Positions 17,945 through 26,917 of a DNA stretch of 64,000 nucleotides are shown in pieces. Origin of the DNA: Planctomycetota bacterium. Lineage in GTDB: Bacteria > Planctomycetota > Planctomycetia > Pirellulales > Pirellulaceae. Position 1 is the first letter of the stretch; each line of letters starts with the position of its first letter. The stretch spans positions 1 through 64,000 of the forward strand of contig VGZC01000028.1 in assembly GCA_016872725.1 (NCBI GenBank), written 5' to 3'. A program made the position numbers and the translations under genes. The notes under the pieces were generated by a model. It worked only from the letters and a program-made list of their open reading frames with translations, was not told where the DNA came from and ran no database searches.

Positions 17945-20900
17945 ATGGAATCCCGTATCCTGTTCGATTCGATCCACGCGCGCCGGCTCCGCCGTCATCG
18001 CGCCCAAGCCGCGATTCGAGCGGATCATCCGGCTCGCGTTCGCGGCGGCGCGATCGGCGTGATCCTCGCGATCGCGGCGATCGCCGTTCCCGCGATCGCC
18101 GCCGGCCGCGCTCAGGAACAACAACCACCGGCGAATTCGGCCCAGCAGGCAGCGCCCGCGGGCGACGCGAAGGCGAACGAGGGTGCGGCAGGCCGATCGA
18201 AGGCCGACGAGGAGCGCGAGCGGCGGCTCGGCGAAATCGAAAAAACCCTGCGCGCGTTGCTCGACGAAGTCCAGGCCATGCGGAAACCGGCCGAGTCGAC
18301 CGGCGCCGCGGAAGGCGGCGCGTCCGGCACGACGGCGGGCGCGATCCTGTTGTCCGAGAATTGGACGAGGGCGATCCAATGGCGGCCGATCGGGCCGGCC
18401 AACATGGGAGGCCGCATCACCGACATTTCGGTTTTTCCCGGCGATTCGAGCTTGTTTTGGGTGGCCACCGCGTCCGGCGGCCTGCTCAAGACGACCAACA
18501 ACGGCATCACGTTCGAACACCAGTTCGATCGAGAAGCGACCGTCTCGATCGGCGCGGTCGCCGTCGCGCCGTCCGATCCGAACATCGTTTGGGTCGGAAC
18601 GGGCGAAGGCAATCCGCGTAACTCGGTTTCCTACGGCGACGGAGTCCACAAGTCGACCGACGGCGGCAAGACCTGGAAGAACATGGGTCTCGCCGACACG
18701 TATCAGATCGGAGGACTCGTCGTGCATCCCACCGATCCCAACATCGTCTATGTCGGCGCGCTCGGCCGGTTGTACGGCCCCAATGACGATCGGGGCGTCT
18801 TCAAGACGACCGACGGTGGCGCGACCTGGAACAAGGTCCTGTTCGTCGACAACAAGACGGGCGTCATCGATTTGATCATGCATCCCACGAATCCGGAGAT
18901 CCTCATCGCCGCGATGTGGGAGCGCCGGCGCGACGGCTTCGACAGTTGGCCCGGAAGCGATGTGCCGGTTCCCGAGGGGTACAACGGATACGACCCGATC
19001 GAGAAATGGGGACCGGGCGGGGGCCTCCACAAGACGACTAACGGCGGCGCCGATTGGAAGCGGCTTGGTGCCGGACTTCCGTCATCGAAACTCGGACGCG
19101 TCGGACTGGACTGGTACGCCAAGGACCCGGCCGTCGTCTACGCGATCATCGACTGCGACGCGATCGGGAAGGGCCCCGCGCCCCAGCAGACTTTTTCAGG
19201 GATCGTCGGCGCCAACGATGGGAATCGCGCGAAAGTCGTGCAGGTGATGCCCGACAGTCCGGCCGCGAAAGGCGGTTTGCAAGTCGGCGACGTCATCACC
19301 AAGATCGACGATCAAGCGATCGACGACTTCGACAAGTTCCTGGATGCGACCCGAGCCAAGCGAGCCAACGACAAGATCGCGTTGGTCGTCGCGCGCGGCG
19401 CGGAGACGCCGACCCTCGAGATCACGCTCACGGCGCGCCCAGGCCAGGGCGGCCAAGGCGCGGCGGGCGGCGACCAACCTCGAATGTGGGCGGGATTCAT
19501 GGCCGAGGATCAGGGCGACAAAATCGTCGTCTCGCGCGTCCTCCCCGATACGTCGGCCGCGCAGGCGGGAATCGAACCGAATGACGTGATCTCGGCGGTC
19601 GCCGGAAAGCCGGTCGCCAATAGCGCGGCGCTGAACGATCTGATTCGAAACGCCAAGAGCGGCGACAAACTCAAGCTCACCGTCGTCCGCGGCTCCGATT
19701 CGAAGGAAGTCGAAGTCGTCGTGCAGGACGCGCGCGAGTTCTTCGCAGCGCGGGGAGGCGCCACGCCGGGAGGCCAGCAGGCCCCTCCGAGCGGCGTCTT
19801 TATGGGCATTCAAGGCGAGAATGCCGAGGGCGGCGCTCGATTGACCGCGATTACCGAGGGTGGTCCCGCCGAAAAGGCCGGGCTCCAACAGGGCGATCTT
19901 GTCACGAAAATCAACGGCAAACCGGTCGAGAACTACGAGGCGGTCGTCGCCGTCATCCGCGAGGGAAAAGCCGACGACAAACTGAAGATCGAGATCCGCC
20001 GAGGACAGGAAACCAAGGAGGTCGAACTGACGCTTGCGACGCGCCCCGGCGATACGACCCGCGTTCGCCCCTATGGGTTCTCGTATGGAGGTCAACACCC
20101 CAACATCCAGGATCAACAGGGAACGAAGGGGTTCGAGTACGGCGGAATCTACAAGTCATCGGACGAGGGCGAAACGTGGACTCGCATCAACAGTCTCAAC
20201 TCGCGACCGATGTATTTCAGCGTGATCCGAACCGACCCCTCGAACGACCAGCACCTCTTTGTTCTCGGCGTCGCCCAGTATCGGTCGTCGAACGGTGGCG
20301 TCACGTTCACGGATGACATGGGCCGCGGCGTCCATGCCGACGGGCACGCGCTCTGGGTGGATCCCAAGGACGGCCGCCACATGCTCATCGGAGTCGACGG
20401 CGGCGTCTACGCGACCTACGACCGAGGCAACAACTGGGACCACCTTAACCAGACGGCGATCGGCCAGTTCTACCACGTCGCCATCGCGCCCCACGCGCCC
20501 TATCGCGTCACGGGCGGCCTGCAGGACAACGGCACGTGGCTCGGCCCGAGCCTCTCGAAGAACGGGTCGGGCCCGATCAACGAGGACTGGATCTCCGTGG
20601 GAGGCGGCGACGGGTTCATGTGCCGAGTCGATCCGCAGGACCCGGATCTGGTGTACTTCACGAGCCAGGACGGCGCGATGTCGCGCAGGAATCTGCGGAC
20701 AGGCGAGCGGGCGTCGCTTCGTCCGCGGCGTCCGCAGAACGCGCCGGCGTACCGGTTCAACTGGAATTCGCCGTTCATCCTCTCGAACCACAACTCGAAG
20801 ATCTTCTACGCCGCCGGCAATTTCGTCTTCCGGTCGCTCAACAAGGGCGACAACCTCACTCCCATCTCACCCGAGATCACGCTGACCGAGCGCGGCAGCG

Positions 20901-22279
20901 CGACGGCTCTTGCCGAATCGCCCCGCGATCCCAACGTGTTGTACGCCGGAACGGATGACGGCGGACTATGGGTCACGCGCGATGGAGGCCGGGAGTGGAA
21001 GGAGATTTCGAAAAACGTCGGACTGCCCGGGCCGCGATGGGTCGCGACGATCGAGGCGTCTCGATTCGCCGACGGGCGGGTCCACGTCGCGTTCGATGGA
21101 CACCGATCGGACGACGACGACCCGTACGTCTTCGTCTCGCAGGATTTTGGTTCGACGTGGTCATCGATCCGCGCGAACCTCCCGCGAGGCTCGACGCGCT
21201 GCCTTCGCGAGGATTTGAAGAACGAGCACCTCTTGTTCGTGGGAACGGAATTCGGCGCCTGGTTCTCGCTCGACGGCGGCAAGTATTGGAACAAGTTCAA
21301 CACGAATTTGCCGACGGTTGCCGTCCATGAGTTCGCCCTGCATCCGAACAACGGCGAACTGGTCGCGGCGACGCACGGCCGCAGCCTCTGGATCACCGAC
21401 ATTTCGGCCATCCGGCAACTCACGGCGGAACACCTCACCAACACGATCGCCTTGTTCGCGCCCGAGACGGTCATCCGATGGCAGCGCGAGGCGAGTCGAG
21501 GAGGGACGAATCGGCGGTTTGTCGGAACGAATCCTCCGGCCGGAGCGCAGATCCACTATTCGCTGCCGACGGACGCGAAGCAGGTCTCGCTCAAGATCGT
21601 CGACGTATCCGGCGAAACGCTGCGCGAACTCCGCGTCGAAACCAAGGCCGGCCTGCATCGGGCCACGTGGGATCTCTCGCGTTCGGCGGCCCTGAACCGA
21701 GGAGGACCGGGCGGCGCGGGCGCGACGGGCGGCCCCGGAGGCCCGCGATCAGGCGGTCCGTCTGGCGGTCGAGGCGCCGGGCGCCGCGGGCCTCGGTCGG
21801 CCGACGAATCGGCCCCCGGCGCGGCATGGCAATCGACAGAGACACCGACGGGCGAAGGTACGCCCGATGCGACCAACCCGACGCCGATGAATCCCCCCGA
21901 AACCCAGGCAGCCGAGCCGCGCGCGCAGGCGGAAGGCGGCCGAGCGGGCCAAGCAACCGAAACGAGCGGAAGCGGCGGACCCGGCGGCCGCGCCGGCGGT
22001 GGACCCGGCGCGGGGTCGCGCGGATTCGGAGGCGGCGCTCGGCCCGTTCCCGCCGGCTCCTACCGCGTACTGCTCACCGTCGACGGCAAGGAGTTCTCCC
22101 AGGTCGTGCGCGTCGAACGTGACCCGGGCGCTCCAGCCGACGCGGTCGGCGTTGAGGAGCAGGAGTGGACCGACGAGGGCGATGAGGAAGAGCGGGAACG
22201 TGAGCACGAGAAGGAAACCGATTCGCGCGGATCATCCGCGCGGAGCGATCGGATCGACGACGAGGAATCAGCGCATTGA
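17945..22279 (+). CDS. Exported VPS10/sortilin-type BNR propeller protein with three inserted PDZ domains
   Basis: 1444 aa. An export anchor (GVILAIAAIAVPAIAAG) lies at about 35-55, then a coiled-coil segment. A first run of BNR/sortilin blades (about 140-415) has repeated motifs such as GGVHKSTDGGKTWK-like turns (GDGVHKSTDGGKTW). Three PDZ domains follow at about 418-498, 516-599 and 616-702, each with a VMPDSPAAKGGLQVGD-like core. The propeller then resumes (from about 727, YGGIYKSSDEGETW) to about 1160. A Gly/Pro-rich linker and a highly acidic C-terminus close it. GGAG upstream supports the ATG. Propellers of this type bind or cleave glycans or peptides; the role here is unknown. Confidence 0.85.
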   Translation: MESRILFDSIHARRLRRHRAQAAIRADHPARVRGGAIGVILAIAAIAVPAIAAGRAQEQQPPANSAQQAAPAGDAKANEGAAGRSKADEERERRLGEIEKTLRALLDEVQAMRKPAESTGAAEGGASGTTAGAILLSENWTRAIQWRPIGPANMGGRITDISVFPGDSSLFWVATASGGLLKTTNNGITFEHQFDREATVSIGAVAVAPSDPNIVWVGTGEGNPRNSVSYGDGVHKSTDGGKTWKNMGLADTYQIGGLVVHPTDPNIVYVGALGRLYGPNDDRGVFKTTDGGATWNKVLFVDNKTGVIDLIMHPTNPEILIAAMWERRRDGFDSWPGSDVPVPEGYNGYDPIEKWGPGGGLHKTTNGGADWKRLGAGLPSSKLGRVGLDWYAKDPAVVYAIIDCDAIGKGPAPQQTFSGIVGANDGNRAKVVQVMPDSPAAKGGLQVGDVITKIDDQAIDDFDKFLDATRAKRANDKIALVVARGAETPTLEITLTARPGQGGQGAAGGDQPRMWAGFMAEDQGDKIVVSRVLPDTSAAQAGIEPNDVISAVAGKPVANSAALNDLIRNAKSGDKLKLTVVRGSDSKEVEVVVQDAREFFAARGGATPGGQQAPPSGVFMGIQGENAEGGARLTAITEGGPAEKAGLQQGDLVTKINGKPVENYEAVVAVIREGKADDKLKIEIRRGQETKEVELTLATRPGDTTRVRPYGFSYGGQHPNIQDQQGTKGFEYGGIYKSSDEGETWTRINSLNSRPMYFSVIRTDPSNDQHLFVLGVAQYRSSNGGVTFTDDMGRGVHADGHALWVDPKDGRHMLIGVDGGVYATYDRGNNWDHLNQTAIGQFYHVAIAPHAPYRVTGGLQDNGTWLGPSLSKNGSGPINEDWISVGGGDGFMCRVDPQDPDLVYFTSQDGAMSRRNLRTGERASLRPRRPQNAPAYRFNWNSPFILSNHNSKIFYAAGNFVFRSLNKGDNLTPISPEITLTERGSATALAESPRDPNVLYAGTDDGGLWVTRDGGREWKEISKNVGLPGPRWVATIEASRFADGRVHVAFDGHRSDDDDPYVFVSQDFGSTWSSIRANLPRGSTRCLREDLKNEHLLFVGTEFGAWFSLDGGKYWNKFNTNLPTVAVHEFALHPNNGELVAATHGRSLWITDISAIRQLTAEHLTNTIALFAPETVIRWQREASRGGTNRRFVGTNPPAGAQIHYSLPTDAKQVSLKIVDVSGETLRELRVETKAGLHRATWDLSRSAALNRGGPGGAGATGGPGGPRSGGPSGGRGAGRRGPRSADESAPGAAWQSTETPTGEGTPDATNPTPMNPPETQAAEPRAQAEGGRAGQATETSGSGGPGGRAGGGPGAGSRGFGGGARPVPAGSYRVLLTVDGKEFSQVVRVERDPGAPADAVGVEEQEWTDEGDEEEREREHEKETDSRGSSARSDRIDDEESAH

Positions 22280-22319
22280 CATCGTGAGCGGTTCTTCGTG
22301 AAATCCGAAGCCGAGCGTT

Positions 22320-22443
22320 GCGAGCCGCCAGGCTCGCGACGCGGAGGCGAGGGGGCGCCGCCGCGAAACAACCTCTGGCGACCGTCGCCGCTACGGTTGC
22401 GTCGAGCCAACGCTACATTCGCGTCGGCTAGAGCCAACGCTAC
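22320..22443. repeat. Short intergenic palindrome cluster (CGCCAG-loop hairpin and GAGCCAACGCTAC repeats)
   Basis: A hairpin with stem GCGAGC (22320-22325), loop CGCCAG and return arm GCTCGC (22332-22337) is followed by two direct copies of GAGCCAACGCTAC (22404-22416 and 22431-22443). Between them lies the imperfect hairpin GCGTCGGC-TAGA-GCCAACGC. The second direct copy contains the TAG stop (22440-22442, minus strand) of the next gene. The CGCCAG loop recurs at 55.3 kb. Confidence 0.75.
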
Positions 22444-24473
22444 GGCGGCGCCGCGCCGACCATCGCATCGATGGCGGCGATCGGGTCCGATGTGTCGAGG
22501 AGACGAAACGACGCGTCGGCCCGTTCGGCGCGATACGCCGCCCGCGTGTAGGCGAACGCCTCATCGAGGTTCCCGCGAGCGACCGCGTCGCCCGATCCCA
22601 GCACGCCGCCCGCGACGACGAGCGGGCGCGGGCAGGCGAGCGCGGCGAGTTGTCCGATATCACCCGTTCGGCGCAGGATGCCCGGGACGAGCGTGCCAAG
22701 TCGCTGATTGACGAAGGGCACGTCGGAGATCCACGTCGCCAGTCCGCCGAGCGTCGCGAGGCGGTGTACGCGGCCGTCGAGCGCCGCGACGGCGAGTGCG
22801 AGCGTTGAGGCGGGGCCGATTCCGATCAGCGCGAGCGATCGGGTGAGTTCCTTCGAATGGCGTTCGAGCGCCGTGATGAGCCGCGCGACGTCCCAAATCC
22901 ACTGTCCCAGCAGGGGCCGCCCAATCCAAAGCGACCACTCGGCCGAATTATGATCGGGCGCGCGGCCGATCCGGTCGCCGTTCACCGCGAGCTCGCCCGT
23001 CGCGCGGAGATCGGCCGTCACGACGCGCCAACCCCGTTCGCTCAGCGCCGACGCGGCGCCGGAATCGATGGCGGCTCTCCCTTGATCCAGGTCGAGCACG
23101 ATGGCCGTGCCGCCGGCCGTGCCCGCCGCCGGACGCAGCCGAACGGAAATCGTGATCCCCTCCTCGGTTGTCAGCGCGAAGTCCGAATCAGCCGAATCGT
23201 CACGCTTGGGGATCGGACCGTCTCCGAGCGGCGCGCTGTCGGGTTCGGGGAACGCGCCGAGCACCTCGACGAGACCCTGGCGCAGCCTCGCGCGGTCGGC
23301 TGCCCAGTGCTCGGCGTGATCCGGTGGAGGGAACTGCGCCAACAGGCTCCGACCCTCGCGCGCGGCGAATTGCGGCAACGTGATGAACGCATCGGGGCGC
23401 GAGTCGCCGGGATAACAGCGCAGCGTCTCGGTCTCCTCGACCGTGATGGATGGCTCGGCGATCGGTGATCCGTCGCCCTCTCCCTTCAGGTGCAACGTCA
23501 TCCACCCATACATGGCCTCCCGCATCGGTTGATGGTAATCGTGGCCCGATTCGATCACCGTGTGCCGCAGGCTGCTTTCGACACCGAACGCTCGAAAAAC
23601 GGACCTCGCCGACTCGATCGACTTGCTCGCCTCGCCGACCGAGAACTGAAACGCGTCGCGCGTGGCGCTGATCACCATCAGCGCGCGGGGCGCGACGAGT
23701 CCGAGCACGGCGGACTCCTCGGTATGCGCGAGAGCGCCCGGCGTCACTTCGCACATGCAGCATGCGGCACTCAAGTAGGCCTGATAGGTTCCGACGGAGC
23801 AAACCGGTACGACGCAACGGAATCGATCGTCGATCGCGCCGGCGTACATCGTCTGATTGCCTCCGCCGCTCGCGCCGGTGACGCCGATCCGATCGGGGTC
23901 GACTTCGGGACGCGTTCGCAGGTAGTCGACCGCCCGCATGTTGTCGTAGACCTGCAATCCGGCGAGCGCGAGGCCCGACGGCCAAAGCGTGGCCGCCGTC
24001 ATTTCACCGTGGTATTCGCCGAGCTCCTTTCCGACCGCGCGTTCCCCCGCTCCGAACGCGTCGACCATGAGCACGAAGAATCCGAGCCGCGCGAGGCCGA
24101 TGCAGCGGGACTGCACAACGGGCTCTTGCTTGGCGAGCCGCCAGTGTCCGTGGACGCACAGGACGGCGGGGCGTCGACCATCGCCCCGCGGAACGTAGGC
24201 GTTCGCCGTCATGAGGATCCCCGGCCGAGTCGTCAGAGTGAGCCGTTCGACGTGATAGGCGCCGCGATCGAACCGCCCAAGGACTTTGGGATCGAGTTCG
24301 CACGGCGCGTCGGGAAACCCGCCCCAGGCCGCGATCAGCCGCCGTCGCGACGATTCCCGTCGGTCGTTCCATTCGGCGAGGTTCGCGATCGGCCGATCAC
24401 CGCTGCGCATCGCAATCGCCCGCTGTTGGACGAACGCGCGGAAGGGCGAGTCGGCGCCGGGCTGAGGATACAT
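22440..24473 (-). CDS. Two-domain alpha/beta hydrolase (acetyl-xylan-esterase-like)
   Basis: 677 aa. The N-terminal half is an alpha/beta hydrolase with RPAVLCVHGHW (oxyanion), VMVDAFGAGER-like strand (FVLMVDAFGAGER), the nucleophile elbow VTGASGGGNQT and a catalytic-type histidine in ESGHDYHQP. The C-terminal half (about 400-677) has the same fold pattern (AIVLDLDQGRAA, SLALIGIGPASTLA, PRPLVVAGG) but its elbow GIGPAS lacks the GxSxG order, so it looks inactive. No signal peptide is seen. Start ATG at 24473. It may deacetylate or hydrolyse sugar esters; substrate unknown. Its stop codon lies inside a repeat. Confidence 0.72.
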   Translation of the reverse strand: MYPQPGADSPFRAFVQQRAIAMRSGDRPIANLAEWNDRRESSRRRLIAAWGGFPDAPCELDPKVLGRFDRGAYHVERLTLTTRPGILMTANAYVPRGDGRRPAVLCVHGHWRLAKQEPVVQSRCIGLARLGFFVLMVDAFGAGERAVGKELGEYHGEMTAATLWPSGLALAGLQVYDNMRAVDYLRTRPEVDPDRIGVTGASGGGNQTMYAGAIDDRFRCVVPVCSVGTYQAYLSAACCMCEVTPGALAHTEESAVLGLVAPRALMVISATRDAFQFSVGEASKSIESARSVFRAFGVESSLRHTVIESGHDYHQPMREAMYGWMTLHLKGEGDGSPIAEPSITVEETETLRCYPGDSRPDAFITLPQFAAREGRSLLAQFPPPDHAEHWAADRARLRQGLVEVLGAFPEPDSAPLGDGPIPKRDDSADSDFALTTEEGITISVRLRPAAGTAGGTAIVLDLDQGRAAIDSGAASALSERGWRVVTADLRATGELAVNGDRIGRAPDHNSAEWSLWIGRPLLGQWIWDVARLITALERHSKELTRSLALIGIGPASTLALAVAALDGRVHRLATLGGLATWISDVPFVNQRLGTLVPGILRRTGDIGQLAALACPRPLVVAGGVLGSGDAVARGNLDEAFAYTRAAYRAERADASFRLLDTSDPIAAIDAMVGAAPP

Positions 24474-24557
24474 GGCCGGTTCTCCAGGAAGGCGGGACGT
24501 CGAGGTGGAGCCGGCATTATACGCGCCGCGTCGCGCCACGCGGACGGGGTGGACGCA

Positions 24558-25166
24558 CTACGACATCCAGGTCCGCTGCAACCGGAGGATCCAGTCGGGC
24601 GTTGTCCGGACATGCCGAGTCAGCCGCCTGCCCGATCGGAAGTAGTAGAACGCCGTTCCGCCCTGAAAGAGCAGCGCGAACAGCGCGGTGAGTCCGTAGA
24701 TGGCGAACACCAATTGGCGATGGATCCGTTCGAGTTCCTGGGTCGAGCCGAGCACCGTCGCGAGCTCGGGATAGTCGCGCAATTGCCGGCTGATTTCGCT
24801 TTCACCCGAAAGACCGCGATGGATCGCGAGCAGGCAATAGACGACGATCATCGCGAGGAAGCCGACCTGATTCCACGAAAGGACTCGGCCGGCGCGCGGA
24901 TCGAGGCGGCGGATGAGCCGGCGCCCTCGGAATTCATTGACGGCGACCAACACCAGCACGAGCGTCATCACGGCATCGATCGGGTCGCCCATCGCGAACG
25001 GCGCCGCGGTGACCGCGAGAATCGCCGATACCCAACCGTTGAACGCCGCGACCCGCTCCCACCGTTGGAATGACCGCGAACGGTCGCACGCGTCGGCGTA
25101 TTGCCGATGGTCGTCGGCCGACAGAGGCCCGCTCGATCGATCCGTACTCGACGCCACCTGCGCCAT
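24558..25166 (-). CDS. Membrane protein of unknown function
   Basis: 202 aa with about four hydrophobic helices: VSAILAVTAAPFAM, AVMTLVLVLVAVNEF, VGFLAMIVVYCLLAI and LVFAIYGLTALFALLFQG. A charged loop (GESEISRQLRDYPELATVLG) sits between helices 3 and 4, and the C-terminus is basic. No family was recognised. It lies 84 bp upstream of the two-domain hydrolase on the same strand and may share its transcript. Confidence 0.65.
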   Translation of the reverse strand: MAQVASSTDRSSGPLSADDHRQYADACDRSRSFQRWERVAAFNGWVSAILAVTAAPFAMGDPIDAVMTLVLVLVAVNEFRGRRLIRRLDPRAGRVLSWNQVGFLAMIVVYCLLAIHRGLSGESEISRQLRDYPELATVLGSTQELERIHRQLVFAIYGLTALFALLFQGGTAFYYFRSGRRLTRHVRTTPDWILRLQRTWMS

Positions 25167-25345
25167 ATCGAGTCCTCCGCCGAATGCCGCGCGATCGAAC
25201 GCGGCCCTCGATCCAACCGCGACAGCCGCCCCAACCGGACGTTGGAGGAGCGCATGCCGCGCACAAGTCTAGGTCATCGGAGGCGACACGCAAATGAAAG
25301 GAGGAGTGGGGAAACGGAAGGACGGGAAAAGGCGAGGGGCATCTC

Positions 25346-26119
25346 TCATTCGGGCGTGACGTAGGCGGCCGTGATGCCACCATCGACCAGGAACTCGGCC
25401 CCCGTCATGAACGACGATTCGTCCGACGCGAGGAAAAGCGCGGCCTGGGCCATTTCGCGGGCGAGCCCGAACCGGCCCATGGGGATATGGACGAGCCGCC
25501 TTTGCTTTTTCTCGTCGGTGTTCAGAAACTTCATCAGGAGTTCCGTGTGGAGCGGGCCGGGGCTGAGCGCGTTGACGCGGATCCTCTCGCGCGCGTGGAT
25601 GACGGCCAGTTCGCGCGACATGGCGAGCACTCCGCCCTTGCTGGCGGTGTAGGCGAGCTGCGGGGTGGCCGCGCCGAGCCGAGCGACGAACGACGCCGTG
25701 TTGATGATCGACCCGCCTCCGGCCCGGCGCAGCGCGGGGATCCCGTATTTGCAGCCGAGGAACACGCCGGTCAGATTGACGGCGAGCGTCTTGTGCCACG
25801 TCGCCTCGCTCGTCCGCTCGGCGTCGTCGTCATCGCCGAGCATGATCCCCGCGTTGTTGAAGAGGATGTCGAGTCGGCCGAACCGGCGCTCGGTCTCCTC
25901 CACCATCCGGCGGCAATCGTCGGACCGCGATACGTCGGCTCCCACGGCGATCGCCTGCCCGCCCGCCGCGCGAATCGATTCGGCGACGTTCCGGGAAGGC
26001 TCCTCGTGGACATCCACCACCACGACGTTCGCGCCTTCCCGCGCGAACAACTCGGCCGATTCCTTCCCGATACCGCTCGCCCCGCCCGTAATGAGGGCGA
26101 CCTTGTTCGTGAGCCTCAC
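25346..26119 (-). CDS. Short-chain dehydrogenase/reductase
   Basis: 257 aa classical SDR. The NAD(P) motif TGGASGIG lies at residues 11-18, NNAGI follows the central strand, the catalytic serine is in IINTAS, and YTASK is the YxxxK motif; the C-terminus ends near LVDGGITAAYV. The acidic VVVDVHE after strand 2 favours NAD over NADP. GTG at 26119 overlaps the preceding stop in GTGA and has GGGAGG 5 nt upstream. It is the last gene of the permease / ligase / amidotransferase operon, so it may oxidise a gamma-glutamylated alcohol or amine derivative; that role is inferred. Confidence 0.9.
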   Translation of the reverse strand: MRLTNKVALITGGASGIGKESAELFAREGANVVVVDVHEEPSRNVAESIRAAGGQAIAVGADVSRSDDCRRMVEETERRFGRLDILFNNAGIMLGDDDDAERTSEATWHKTLAVNLTGVFLGCKYGIPALRRAGGGSIINTASFVARLGAATPQLAYTASKGGVLAMSRELAVIHARERIRVNALSPGPLHTELLMKFLNTDEKKQRRLVHIPMGRFGLAREMAQAALFLASDESSFMTGAEFLVDGGITAAYVTPE

Positions 26120-26862
26120 CGGAGCCTCCCGTGGGTTGATGCCGCGTTGACAAGGGACTGAAAAAGGCGCTGCTGGACGGCGTCCGTCGCGGCCGTGAGT
26201 TCGGGATGCCATTGGACGCCCGCGAGCCACGCGTCGTCGCGCGATGCGTCGAGTTCCACGGCCTCGATGACGAGGTCGTCGGTCGATCGCGCCGCGACGC
26301 GGAGCCCGTTTCCCAACGCATCGATCGCTTGATGGTGCCACGAGGCCACGGAGCATCGCGCCGCGCCGAGCGTCCGGGCAAGTCGCGAATCGGCGTCGAT
26401 GGCCACCGCGTGCGTTGTCGCGCCGCGGAGCCCGTTCCGATGGGCGACCGAATTCCCGACGACATCGGGAAGATGTTGGATGAGCGTTCCGCCGAGCGCG
26501 ACGTTCAGGATTTGAACGCCTCGGCAGACGGCGAGCAGCGGCAGGGCGAGCTCGAGCGCGCGCGGCACCATCGCCAGTTCCTGCTCGTCCCGTTCGTCAT
26601 TGTCGCCATAGGTCCGCGGATCGCGCTCCGCGCCGTACCGTCGCGGTTCGATGTCGCCGCCTCCCGTCAGGATCAGTCCATCGATCGCCGTGAAGAGGGC
26701 ATCGAGCCGATTCTCACCCGGCGGGAGCAGGAGCGGCAATCCACCGGCGCGGCGCACCGCGTCGACGTACGGACGGGCGGCGAGGAAACGGTTGTTGTTG
26801 TCGACCGGATAGGTCGTGATGCCGATCCGCGGGACTTCGTGGGTTGCGTTGGTCGACGACAT
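26116..26862 (-). CDS. Class-I glutamine amidotransferase, gamma-glutamyl-GABA hydrolase (PuuD) type
   Basis: 248 aa peptidase C26 protein. It opens with RIGITTYPVDNNNR and YVDAVRRAGGLPLLLPP. The catalytic triad is visible as Cys113 in AVCRGVQILN and His219/Glu221 in GVQWHPE. ILTGGGDIEPRRYG is the family segment. PuuD releases the substrate from its gamma-glutamyl carrier at the end of the Puu putrescine pathway. Placement between a GS-like ligase and an SDR supports that role for an amine substrate. Translationally coupled to the SDR by a 4-bp overlap. Confidence 0.88.
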   Translation of the reverse strand: MSSTNATHEVPRIGITTYPVDNNNRFLAARPYVDAVRRAGGLPLLLPPGENRLDALFTAIDGLILTGGGDIEPRRYGAERDPRTYGDNDERDEQELAMVPRALELALPLLAVCRGVQILNVALGGTLIQHLPDVVGNSVAHRNGLRGATTHAVAIDADSRLARTLGAARCSVASWHHQAIDALGNGLRVAARSTDDLVIEAVELDASRDDAWLAGVQWHPELTAATDAVQQRLFQSLVNAASTHGRLR

Positions 26863-26917
26863 GCCGATACTCCGCGCCGCATTCCCGGCCGTTCACGCCC
26901 GACCGCTTCCGATCCGT

